From assembly GCF_001640805.2 (NCBI RefSeq), contig NC_066849.1:23254020-23318019 (forward strand): a DNA stretch of 64,000 nucleotides. Reading direction: 5' to 3'. The notes under the pieces were generated by a model. It was not told the DNA's origin. It ran no database searches and was given only the letters and a program-made list of their open reading frames with translations. Of the stretch, positions 47,241 through 56,540 are shown piece by piece (the stretch's first letter is position 1; every line of letters begins with the position of its first letter). The DNA comes from Lates calcarifer (lineage: Eukaryota > Chordata > Actinopteri > Centropomidae). A program made the translations under genes and the position numbers.

Positions 47241-48700
47241 AACTTCATGGCCCTACAATGGAGCAAGCGAGGAACGCCTAGAGAGAGAATGTAGTAAGAG
47301 TTTGTGACAAACACAGATTAGTGTGACAGAGGAAAAGACATGGGAAAAGTAGTCAAGAAGACAGAAATGTTGATGGGTAAAAGTGATGTGACTGTGATGT
47401 GACACTGAGAGACAGAAAGACAGACAGAGGGGGGCTCAGGACAGTTACTAAGTGATCGCTGGGTTTGTTAAGTCGATCTGAGGTGTTTGAGACAAAGACA
47501 GTACTTTCTGCTGTCTGTAAACTCCATGTCTGTCTAAAACTCTCTTTGTTTTACGTCTACTGTGTGGCCTCAATCCTAGTCCAAGCCTTTTAAGGCAATA
47601 ATGATCACAAGCGAAAAAACCTAAATAGAGACAGATGGAGTTTTCTTTCAACTTGGACCAAAATGTCTCTGTTTTCTGTCAGTTATGTTTGCAATATGTC
47701 TTGTTTATTGCTAATTAAGTGATACAAATATTTACCCACTACTTTGGTATCAAATGAGATCCAGTCTGTCCTGGCCTTGACTTGGACTTGATCCCTTTAG
47801 TTGCTGTCTCAGCTCTGACTCAACTGACCTGACTTTCGCTAAAACCTGTTCAAACTCTCATTTAGACTGTCTAAACTGCTCACGGCAGCAACAATGACCT
47901 ACAATAGGTGAAAGTGGACAATGACCTGAAAAAGCTAGAACACAAACATTACGACCGACAGTGTGAGAGTCAAGAGTCAGAGCCTCAGAGCCACAGACAA
48001 CAAAGGTCAACAGTTTGCTGCAGGACAAGAACGTATGACTAAAGAGTTAGAAATGTAAAGTGAAGGTTAGATGTAAGAGAGAGGTTTTTGAGAGGAGAAA
48101 GACAGGGCAAAGACGGGGAAGGAGAGTTCAGGTTGGAACAAAAGTCTGAGTCTGACATGTTTTTTCCCTGATAAAGCTGAACATGACCGATCTCTTGTCT
48201 GTCTACACTAGTGAACAATTTTAGGACGATAGAATATTTTTCTGATCCTTATCTGACAATTTTGCACTATGACTACACTCTAATATTTTCACTAGAGTGG
48301 TTGAGGCTGGAACTCAAGGGGGACTCCAGTACACAGCCTGTGAGAAAATGTTGTATAATGAGGCTTAAAATTTCAATAGATAACCTGTATCACAAACTGG
48401 AAGTGCAGGGAGACAGGTGTGTTTAATGAAAGACACTATGGAGTTGCAGTACAGGAACTGTAGGATCCAGGGTTTTTGGAGATTGACCGGTACAACAGAC
48501 TAAACTTCAGGTGCTGTGATACTATCAATCTGATACTATTATATGTTGCTGCCCCTTAAAATCTATGTAAAACTGAAATAAAAAAACCTAGTGTAAGGTA
48601 GTGACTCAAACACACCGTGACCTGAACTATAAGCAACAACAATAAATTACCCTTTTTTCCTTTTAACCTGGGTTATTTTCACAATATGCCAATATTGTGG
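47241..48700. other. Intergenic DNA, no gene seen
   Basis: AT-rich unique DNA without recognisable repeat families. Confidence 0.4.
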
Positions 48701-48714
48701 CAGGAAGATGACGG

Positions 48715-48815
48715 GAAAAAAGTAAGGAAAAGGAAAGACTCAGAGGAGGAAGGAAAGAAGAAAGAGACACAAAGAGGAACAGAAACAGAGTGAGAGAGAG
48801 AGTCAAAGGGCTGGA
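48715..48815 (+). repeat. Polypurine tract
   Basis: About 100 bases of GGAAA/AAGAA/GAGAG words. Confidence 0.8.
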
Positions 48816-48964
48816 AGTGTTTCCTGAGCTCTTGTGTGTTTGTGTTTGTGTCTGTGTGTGTGAGTGTGTGAGTGTGTGTCCAGGGGTCCTAGAAGTGGGA
48901 AAAAAACATCTGTGACCGCAGTGATGTCATTGAGAAGAGTGGCAAGAGAGGAGCAATTAACCAT

Positions 48965-48966
<2 letters not shown>

Positions 48967-48998
<32 letters not shown>
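48967..48998 (+). repeat. (AC)16 microsatellite
   Basis: Pure AC run. A second AC run at 49166-49184 brackets the unique block between them. Confidence 0.95.
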
Positions 48999-49000
<2 letters not shown>

Positions 49001-49165
49001 AGCGCAGTGTGGGACAAAACAGAGCTGTGAAAGCAGGGCCAGCTTGCGGCCAGTCAGTCCGTTACCCATAATGCCTTGGGTCTGGATGGTTGTCACTAGG
49101 TTCCGGTCGGCGTGGCAACAAAGCTTATTAATCTGCTGATGGAGGGCCAGCTGCAGAGGTGGCAG
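48999..49165. promoter_or_regulatory. Candidate conserved block between two AC repeats
   Basis: Unique, GC-balanced sequence with GTTACCCATAATGCC (49061-49075, resembling part of the ZNF143-type motif), CGGTCGGCGTGGCAACAAAG (49104-49123) with SOX-like ACAAAG and RFX half-site, and TTATTAATCTGC. A preceding block (48890-48960, GTGATGTCATTGAG) is CRE-like. Confidence 0.32.
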
Positions 49166-49184
49166 ACACACACACACACACACA

Positions 49185-49694
49185 AATTTGTGCACACACT
49201 AACATGCACAGGCACACACTCACATAAACACACACACACATCCAAAATAAGCACAAGTGACTATTTATTGCGATTCAGTTTTAGCGGCATACACTCACAC
49301 GCACACACACAAAACTTCTCTGACACACACATTCTTGTGCTCTTGCTCACCTCTGCATCACTGTTGGTTTTTTAGTCAAACCTCTGAAGGTCAACACTCA
49401 GTGTGACACTTAATCATTCCTCTGCACACACAACACAACATGCATCGCTCACCTTTCCTTTTTTTTATTGCTCAACCTTTCTGATTGGTTTTACAAATAC
49501 ACAGAGAGAGAAAGAGTGAGACTGAAAGTGTATGTGTGTGTATCTGTCTGTATGTGTGTGTGTGTGTGTTTGCGGTGTGTGTTTCTTAGTTTTTCTCCAA
49601 CTTTAATGCTGTTCCCCCAGCATATCCTTGCTGGTTGCCTAGAGACAGGGATTTGAGCGAGGCCCCTTGGTTCATTCCCACACAGTCCTCTGGT
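49185..49694. other. AC/TG-rich intergenic DNA
   Basis: Many short CA and TG tracts (49198-49240, 49552-49569). GTTGCCTAGAGAC (49634-49646) is an RFX-like motif. No gene was seen. Confidence 0.45.
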
Positions 49695-49728
49695 CTGTGT
49701 GTGTGTGTGTGTATGTGTGTGTGTGTGA
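49695..49728 (+). repeat. (TG)n microsatellite
   Basis: TG run with one TA interruption. Confidence 0.93.
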
Positions 49729-49807
49729 GTGCACGCATGTTGAAAGGATATTTCTCTCCTTTGCCTTTTGATTCATTCTCAGTGTGAAGCAGCTCCCTGT
49801 GGAGACA

Positions 49808-50038
49808 GTATGGGTGGGCAGAGAGGAGGAGAGGTGGAGGAGGAGGAGGTGAAGAGGAAGAGAGGAAGAGAAGGAATGAGGAGAGGAGAGGAAATTGGGA
49901 AAGTGAAAGAGCAGGAGCAATGGAGGTTAAGTAAGGAGGGATGATTGAAAGAGTGGAAGAGGCGACGGAGAAAAAAAAAGAGAGGAGCTGGGCTGTATGA
50001 ACGATGGAGGGAGGAAAGGAGGAGGAAAGGAGAGCTGT
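49808..50038 (+). repeat. Long polypurine (GGA/GAA) tract
   Basis: About 230 bases strongly biased to purine on the plus strand, including (GGA)n near 49835-49850. A (CCTCCATC)n run follows at 50096-50120. Open frames here are low-complexity. Confidence 0.85.
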
Positions 50039-50120
50039 TGGTCACACATCAAGGCCTGGAAACAAAGACGCCAAGAACTCTCCTTCCTCTCCTTCCTCCA
50101 TCCCTCCATCCCTCCATCCC

Positions 50121-50923
50121 CGACAAACACAAGTTTCTCTTCTCACAGGAAGAGAGTGGGTCCAATGCTCAGCCGCCTGACAGAGAGAGGAGGAGGGGAC
50201 AACATGTGTTTATGGTTTGGTTTATTTCTAGCTTGACTTAACATCAAGGTGTGAAAACATGAACAACATTTACTGCCTTATTTAACAGTGTACATTTTTG
50301 GCTGGCTGTAAAGCTCCACCTACTGAAACTCCCTACGAGACCTATGAGAAATAGCCTTGGCCTAAGCAGTTAAAAGTCCACCATAAATTTGTCTTCTTGT
50401 TCGATTTCACTGGCTGAACTATGGATTTTACTTCCAAACTTCAGTGCAGGCTTTGGCTCTCAGCCACAGAGCAAGGGTTCACATTAAATCAGTGAAAGCT
50501 TCTCTGTTAACATTTGTATTGAATTGAGTGTGATGGGATAATCCAAACTGATAAATTGCCAAATTCAGTTGTCAGCAGCTGAGATCTGACTTCATTATAT
50601 AGTTTAGTAAAAAGATAAAAAAAAAACACAGGAAGGGTTCATTCTTATTCTGTTGTGCTATCATGAAAGCATTTAAATTCACTTAAGTTATATGTCATCC
50701 GCCTATCACCTGAGTTACATTTATCTAAAGAAATCTATATCTTCAAATAAACAAATGTACTCAAAAAAACATTTCTGAAAAACTGCACCTAAAGTAAGTG
50801 TGTAATCTTACAATATGTAAGTATGTGTATTCAGTTACATGGGATGTAGTTGGCTACTTTTGACTGGTTCAGCACTACATTACTACTGATAGTCATGATA
50901 TTAAATGTGATTTGCTGTACTCA
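50121..50923. other. Intergenic DNA, no feature seen
   Basis: AT-rich unique sequence. Confidence 0.4.
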
Positions 50924-51673
50924 TACACTACATGGCCAAAACAAAGACACCCAACCATTATCACAGCCATGACAAAAGACGGAAAAGCACAGGACCAAAC
51001 CAATTAACAAAAACAAAAACAAACCCACCCAAAAACTAACAGCAGCATATGAAATCTGCAAACTCAGCAGGTGGGGGGCATGAGTGAAGAAGTGGTGCAG
51101 CAACACAAACCAAACGGCATGAGAGACAACCAGAACTATCTCACAATGAGTGACACACAGGGCCCAGGTGTGTGTGCCAGGGTCCCTAATGAGCCCAGGT
51201 GCTGACGACCCTCTGCCACGCCCACCTCCACTGCATGCAAAGAAAGCAGCCACATGAACCAAGTAACAGGCACAGAGGGCGGAGAGGGTCGTCACAACAC
51301 CCATATGTAATTACAGAGAATCTCATTCTAACACGGTGGACATCAACATGCTGCTGCACATGCCTCCACTCCTCTAGTTCTTCTAGCCTACTCATGGCTC
51401 ACAGTTAATGTTCCAGTTCATCCTAAAGGTGTTGGATGATACAAATTCAGTCTAGTTCTCCCAGACCATTTATTTATAGACCAGGTTTTGTGCATGGGGC
51501 AATGACATGTTGAAACTGGAAAGGACCCTCTGCAAAATGTTGACTAATATACAAATACCCTGAGGCATAAACACTTGGAAGTGAGGGACCGAGCTCAAAC
51601 CATGAAAACCACCTCAGATGACGTGATAAAAGGATGCAGACAGTTATGTCCACATACTTTTGACCATATAGAA
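50924..51673 (-). mobile_element. Tc1-like transposon fossil with a nested insertion
   Basis: The ends are CTACATGGCCAAAA (50928-50941) and, on the minus strand, CTATATGGTCAAAAGTATG (51671 downward), clear inverted repeats of the same family as the copy at 33681. The interior keeps 'acacccatatgtaa', 'tccagttcatcctaaaggtg', 'gcatggggcaatgacatgttgaaac' and 'accatgaaaacca' in family order. The catalytic-core stretch is deleted, so it is a dead, internally shortened copy. About 330 bases (50965-51296) between the left end and 'acacccatatg' are foreign. Confidence 0.68.
50966..51296 (-). mobile_element. LTR-like element nested in the Tc1 fossil
   Basis: Its right part (51187-51296) aligns with the fragment at 35870-35965: GCTGACGACCCTCTGCC, ACGCCCACC, then CAGAGGGCGGAGAGGGTCGT. 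On the minus strand the element begins TGTGACGACCCTC and ends T-rich, which resembles a solo LTR. The exact ends and target duplication are unclear. The 127-codon open frame on the minus strand is a translation of this repeat. Confidence 0.4.
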
Positions 51674-52179
51674 TATTTTGTTTAGTTCTGAGACATTATT
51701 TATTAGTTTTCTTTACAGTTACTCAGTGTTATAGCTCAGTTTTATATTTAGTTTTGGCTCTAAATAGCATATTGCAGTGACAATGCTGATTTTCCCAATA
51801 ATGGGAAACATAGAAAATTACTACTTCAGTGTCACTAATAACAGTTATTACCATTCAAAAAGTAAGTTGGTACCCTTGTTGTATATCACCACCTCTTAGA
51901 GAGTGAAGTTGAATTGTCCAAAAAATTGCATCCTACCTCTGTCAATCTGACTTATTTTCAACAGAATTATTCATCATCTTCCCACGCTACACTACAGTAT
52001 GTTAAATGACAAAGTGACAGTTTAATTCACTTCCCCCTAATTTGATTCCCACTATTATGAGTTTAACAACACGACAACGATGTTACACACCAGTGCTGTT
52101 TGGTGTTGATCACTCTCCCTAGAGGAAACTTTACAGTTTTGTTAAGGTAAGAAAGGCTCTCTTGTTATAGTTAATTAAT
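51674..52179. other. Intergenic DNA, no feature seen
   Basis: AT-rich unique sequence. Confidence 0.4.
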
Positions 52180-52260
52180 ACAGTGAGTGTATGAAATTAG
52201 CGCACAGCACGATTCACCCAGTGCAGCTAATTTGAGAGCAACCCTCTGAGTTTACTGCTC
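52180..52260. promoter_or_regulatory. Short candidate conserved block
   Basis: GAAATTAGCGCACAGCACG and GTGCAGCTAATTTGAGAG in 60 unique bases, with paired TTAG/TAAT-type cores. It is followed by a pyrimidine tract (52261-52420). Confidence 0.27.
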
Positions 52261-52425
52261 CTTGTTTTCCCATCTTCCTCATACTCCTCATCACCTCCTG
52301 TCCCACCTCCTCTCTCCTCCTTCCTCACCTCCTCATCACCCCCTCCTCTTCCGCATAATGCCTCCTCATCCTAATCAACCCCCACCTCCCCCCTCCCCTC
52401 TGCATTCCACCCTGCTGATGTCAGA
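52261..52425 (+). repeat. Polypyrimidine (CCT-rich) tract
   Basis: CCTCCTCATC-like words dominate about 165 bases. Confidence 0.8.
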
Positions 52426-52442
52426 CTCTAAATGAACCACAG

Positions 52443-52469
52443 CGTGTGTGTATATGTGTGTGTGTGTGC
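52443..52469 (+). repeat. Impure (TG)n microsatellite
   Basis: TG run with a TATA interruption. Confidence 0.85.
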
Positions 52470-52489
52470 GTGGATGTGCGTCTCCATGT

Positions 52490-52620
52490 GTGCTAAAGGG
52501 TCAGGCTTGGTTGCCAGGACGATAGGCCCTCCAACAGCTTTCTGCTCCGACGCTTTGAGCCCCGAGCCCTCCTCAAAGCATCATGGGAAAACAATTAAAA
52601 CCTCCTCCAAAATCTCTCTT
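52490..52620. promoter_or_regulatory. Candidate conserved block with RFX-like site
   Basis: GGTTGCCAGGACGATAGG (52509-52526) resembles an RFX X-box. Further on are GCTCCGACGCTTTGAG and CATCATGGGAAAACAATTAA with a SOX-like AACAAT. Unique and CpG-retaining. Confidence 0.3.
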
Positions 52621-53985
52621 GCTCTCCTTCACTTTCTTTCTGTCTTTGTCCCTCTATTTCTCTCTCTTCATCTCTCCATCCCACCCTCTCTATCACCATC
52701 CCTCGCTCTTTCAGACAATCTTCACTCAAGCTTGAGTTTCTCCCTGAATTGGAAGCAAGTTTTTTATTTTTATTCTATTTTCCACCTGAGATGTCTCTTA
52801 TAGGCAGGACGACAGGGGGGCTTTATTCCTAACACTATAGTTTGAGCACTGTGTGTACATGTGTGTGTATACACATGTGTATGTGTGTGTGTGTCTGGTA
52901 ATTTTCTGTGTTTAATATTCACTTTGAAGAAAAGTGAACTGCTGCTCAGCTATTTTCCGGCAGCTTCTATTATTGTGTCAATAGATATCCACAAATAAAT
53001 ATTAAATTATACATCAAAACCAGTTATTTTGTAGTATATCCTCTATATATACAGACACACACACACCACACACTCACTTTAAATACACCCTTGCAGTAGA
53101 AGGGATCAGAGAGGTTGTAAAAGTTTTGGATATGGATTATTATTATTTTTTTTTTACAAGACTGGATGAAAGATCATAACTGAAAAAGTTACAACCTTCA
53201 AATGTTTGTATCCACAGCCAGTGAGAATTAAAGTTCTTTTCTGGATAAGCTGGCTAATTTTCTTCTGATTCCCTGCACATATGAAGTTATAGACTGATAC
53301 AGCTCCTTGTGTCTTTTTGGCTGTGATTGGATGTGATGACACAGCACATAGAGCACTGGTTTGGTAAGAACTCTACACCAATTCCAGACAGAACGTTTTT
53401 ACAATAATTAATTTTTCTGCAACAATATACTCTGCAACTATAGTATATAGTATACTGTGGGACACTGTATGGTACACAAATTTTGGTCTCTCATGTAAGT
53501 GTCAACTGACCTGCAGATCCTTTCTTTCCCTCTCTCTATACAAAGGAGACAGTACATCCAGCACTGCCGTTGCACCTGCAGGAAAATGTCCAATATGAAC
53601 ATAATACCAGGATGTTGAAAATTATTTCTGCTGAGCCCAAGCATGTCATCAAAATCAAAATCACTGACACAGCCCAGCCCAACTTTGTTTTTGTGTGTAG
53701 TTCAATGAAAGTAACAACAAAAAAACCCACAGTACTATAACTGTATTTAATCACTAGGCTGCGGTGGATTTATGAGCCAAGAACATGTAGAACGTTTGTT
53801 GTTTGATGTCTTGCCCTCTCTGTGTGGTGATTCCTCCCCACATTTTAACAATGAGATTTCTGTTTTGTTATCCGTTTTGCTTCCCTCTTTTCAATGCATG
53901 CTGGGATATGTCTGTGAAGGTTCATCTCAATCCTCCAGGTGATGCAATGTCTTGGGAACGTTGAATCTGATTTGGATTCAACTCT
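52621..53985. other. Intergenic DNA, simple repeats
   Basis: TC-rich at 52620-52700; TG words at 52850-52895; T run at 53147-53156. No gene was seen. Confidence 0.4.
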
Positions 53986-53989
53986 CAAC

Positions 53990-54060
53990 TCAAAACACAC
54001 TGGGATGGGCTGCAGCCCTGAGTGACCCTGAATAGAAATTAGCTGGTTACATTAGAATGA
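53990..54060 (+). repeat. Short fragment of a common teleost repeat 3' end
   Basis: 'actgggatgggctgcagcc', 'tgagtgaccctgaatagaaa' and 'agctggtta' follow the order of the widespread fish repeat that ends near 'gcgaccctgaataggaataagcgg'. Confidence 0.45.
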
Positions 54061-54838
54061 TTTTCAACGCAAATAGAGAGAAACTCAAACCACATAATCA
54101 CAGCCAGAAAGCCTTTCCAGCACTCATTCACAATCTTCACTGAAAGAACACAAGCTGTGCGTTGTAAGAGCCAAAAAATCATTATTACAGATCAATATAG
54201 CACAGTATGCCACTTGTGTTCACGGTGTTAGAAGGTAAAAGCTAGAAATATAAAAGTGTAATTATTAAGGTTGAACTTAACTCGCTTCCCGCAGATTTCG
54301 GTTGGTGATGGTGAATTCCTTGTCTCATTATAACATACTATCAACAGTAGTACAAAGGCCACAGGTCACACTGATCAAGAATGAAATAGTGACTCACTGT
54401 CTGACCCTCTAGTGTCAGCAAAACACGAGTGAAACATATGTTAATTTCTTTCAGACCTGTCCAGAGCAATTACTTTGATGCTGATAAAAAGTCAAAGTGA
54501 AAATGAAAGCAAGAAACAGAGAATGAGAGCACTGTCCTTTGTGTTTTTTTCCCGCAACACACTAGGAAATGCTGAATACTAAACACTTTTCCACATCCAT
54601 TCATTTTCTTTTTGACAGCAAAGCAACATGTCAACAATGACGACTTCTCAATGAGAAAACACAGCAGATAGGGAGAATTAAATCTGTGTAAAAGGCATGA
54701 CAGCTGTCTAAATCACACATAAAGACAGAAAGACAAATCAGAAGGCTGTGTCTGAGTGTCTATTCTGAGTCTGAGAGTTTCCCTCACAGTTGCTGAAATT
54801 AAATTTATAGCATAACGTACCATCCTGAAGTATTTTAC
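54061..54838. other. Intergenic DNA, no gene seen
   Basis: AT-rich unique DNA. A reversed CTCF-like CACTAGAGGGTC lies near 54406-54417, imperfect. Confidence 0.4.
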
Positions 54839-54850
54839 AGGTCAAGGTCA
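54839..54850 (+). promoter_or_regulatory. Perfect DR0 nuclear-receptor element
   Basis: AGGTCAAGGTCA is two AGGTCA half-sites with no spacer. It also contains the extended half-site TCAAGGTCA. DR0 is the preferred element of NR6A1 (GCNF); NR5A and ERR monomers also bind the extended half-site. Motif evidence only. Confidence 0.4.
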
Positions 54851-55559
54851 ATAAATGAGGAATTAAATTGGACATAAATATGTTTTGGCTTTGACTGGAC
54901 AATTCACAAAACTTGGGTCTTTTGTCATTACAACAGTTGATAGTAATTAAGGTCATTAGGTGAAAGTTATTGAGATCTGGAAATGTTACTACTTTGCAAT
55001 AAAGATTAATGGGATATGAAACACAGTCAAATGATCAGACGAATGGATTTGGTGGAGAAAACAAAGGCAAACAGTAAAGTTCTTTCCCAAACTGTCTGTT
55101 GTTAACATCCTACATAGTTTACAAACCAGTTTCCAATTAATTTTAAGGTGTGTTCACTTTTGGTCTTTCCTCCAGTTTAAGTGGTTTAGATTATCTGGTA
55201 AAACTGCTCTTGCTTTTAGGCTCCTCAAACTTTGTTGTAGCAATGTTGTCTTGTTCCCAGATCTCACTGTAATGAGTACAATGTTATAATAACCAAAAGA
55301 AATGATGTACAAAACAACATAAATAAGACCCAAGTTGTAATGAACCATACCAAAATTTGTCATGTTCGCCATAGCCTAAACTCAGGCCAAAATAGTATTT
55401 TTAAGGTTTATTTTGGAGATGAATTTCAGTTCTTCCACCCTTGCCACTGCTCTTTACACCATGACCCCGTCTCATGAGTTTGTGCAAGCGAGAGACACTG
55501 TACTGTACCTCGTAATCCTCTGTGATATTAACTCTTCTCAATCTGACAGGGCCTTTGTG
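54851..55559. other. Intergenic DNA, no feature seen
   Basis: AT-rich unique sequence. Confidence 0.4.
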
Positions 55560-56100
55560 CACTTTTCTGCATTGTCATTTTTGTAAATGCTACAGCTAAC
55601 GCATCATCTGCTTGCCAGCTTATTATCTCCACATGTACTTTACAAATTAAATTAGGCCCTTCTTTCCATCTTGTTACATTTCCTCAACAGCTGAAATAAT
55701 TTTTGGAGCTGCAGTAATTTACTACACAACATTAACATTTTCTGTCCCAAGCCGTCACGTCTTCGTCGCTCTGACAAACTTACTGAAGTCATAGATAATT
55801 AATTTGATTCTAAATTACAGCTTTCCATCGCGCCGCGCGCCCCTCTTGCAGGAGTTTGTTGTGACAAGCGGGTGCGCCACTCGTCTCCAACCGTGATTTC
55901 TGTCGGCCCTGATGACAAAGATATCATGCGGCGCGTCTTTAAACATGACGCTGACATGTAGCACTTATCCACTCACTCAGAGCGAACAAGACAGCATTGC
56001 TCCTCGTGACACTTCCCTCATTTCCCATGATGCACATGTAAGGGGGTCGCCTCCGCATGACGATTAGTAATAATAAGAGTTCTTGAAAATTTTGGGATGT
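55560..56100. promoter_or_regulatory. Candidate conserved element with CpG-rich core
   Basis: Long unique block. The left part has AGATAATTAATTTGATTC (55793-55810). The centre is CpG-dense (TCGCGCCGCGCGCCCC at 55828-55843, CGGGTGCGCC, ATGCGGCGCGTC). The right part has CCCATGATGCACATG and GACGATTAGTAATAATAAG. One of the strongest enhancer-like blocks; it could also be an orphan CpG island. Confidence 0.42.
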
Positions 56101-56112
56101 ATTTTATTTTAG

Positions 56113-56133
56113 TTTTTTTTTTTTTTTTTTTTT
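56113..56133 (+). repeat. Poly-T tract
   Basis: About 21 T residues between two candidate conserved blocks. Confidence 0.95.
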
Positions 56134-56184
56134 CAAGAGGGGAATGAGGTGGGGAGCTGGAAGGGGGACAAAAGCTGCCAAAGA

Positions 56185-56350
56185 GCCATTGTGTCCCAGT
56201 AAAATGAGACATTTCTTCTATTGTGTGTGAATGAGTCACTTATGAAGGCAGTAACGTTGTATAAAGGGAGACGTTTATTTAATTCTGATTCCGGTCCGAA
56301 TTTGCATGTGAAACAATGAAAGGGCTTCATTTGATGCGTTTGTCTTGTTT
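56185..56350. promoter_or_regulatory. Candidate SOX-POU enhancer
   Basis: Contains ATTTGCATGTGAAACAATG (56300-56318), an octamer and a SOX site in the relative orientation of known SOX2-OCT composites (reverse: CATTGTT, 4-base gap, ATGCAAAT). Flanks TTATTTAATTCTGATTCCGG and GGCTTCATTTGATGCG are unique and complex. Confidence 0.45.
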
Positions 56351-56354
56351 GGTG

Positions 56355-56540
56355 ACTGAAAGCTGAGGAAAGGAAAGGAAAGGAAGGGAAGGAAAAGGGA
56401 AGAGCATGGAAGAGGGTAAGCGAGGACAAGGAAAAGCTAGGAGTGAAAAGACAGGAAAGGAAAGGAAAGGAAAGGAAGAGAAAAAAATTGGGGAGGGGAG
56501 GAGATAAATGGTGTGATAAGTGGAAAGAGGGCAGCAAAGA
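56355..56540 (+). repeat. (GGAAA)n-rich polypurine tract
   Basis: GGAAA pentamers in runs at 56366-56385 and 56453-56478 within about 185 purine-biased bases. Confidence 0.9.

Noticed and set aside
48803..49195. 130-codon open frame on the minus strand
   Set aside because: Cys-Val and His-Thr runs show it is mostly a translation of TG/AC microsatellites.
50921..51304. 127-codon hydrophobic open frame on the minus strand
   Set aside because: It coincides with the LTR-like insertion in the Tc1 fossil; the hydrophobic tail comes from a T/G-rich repeat, not a membrane protein gene.
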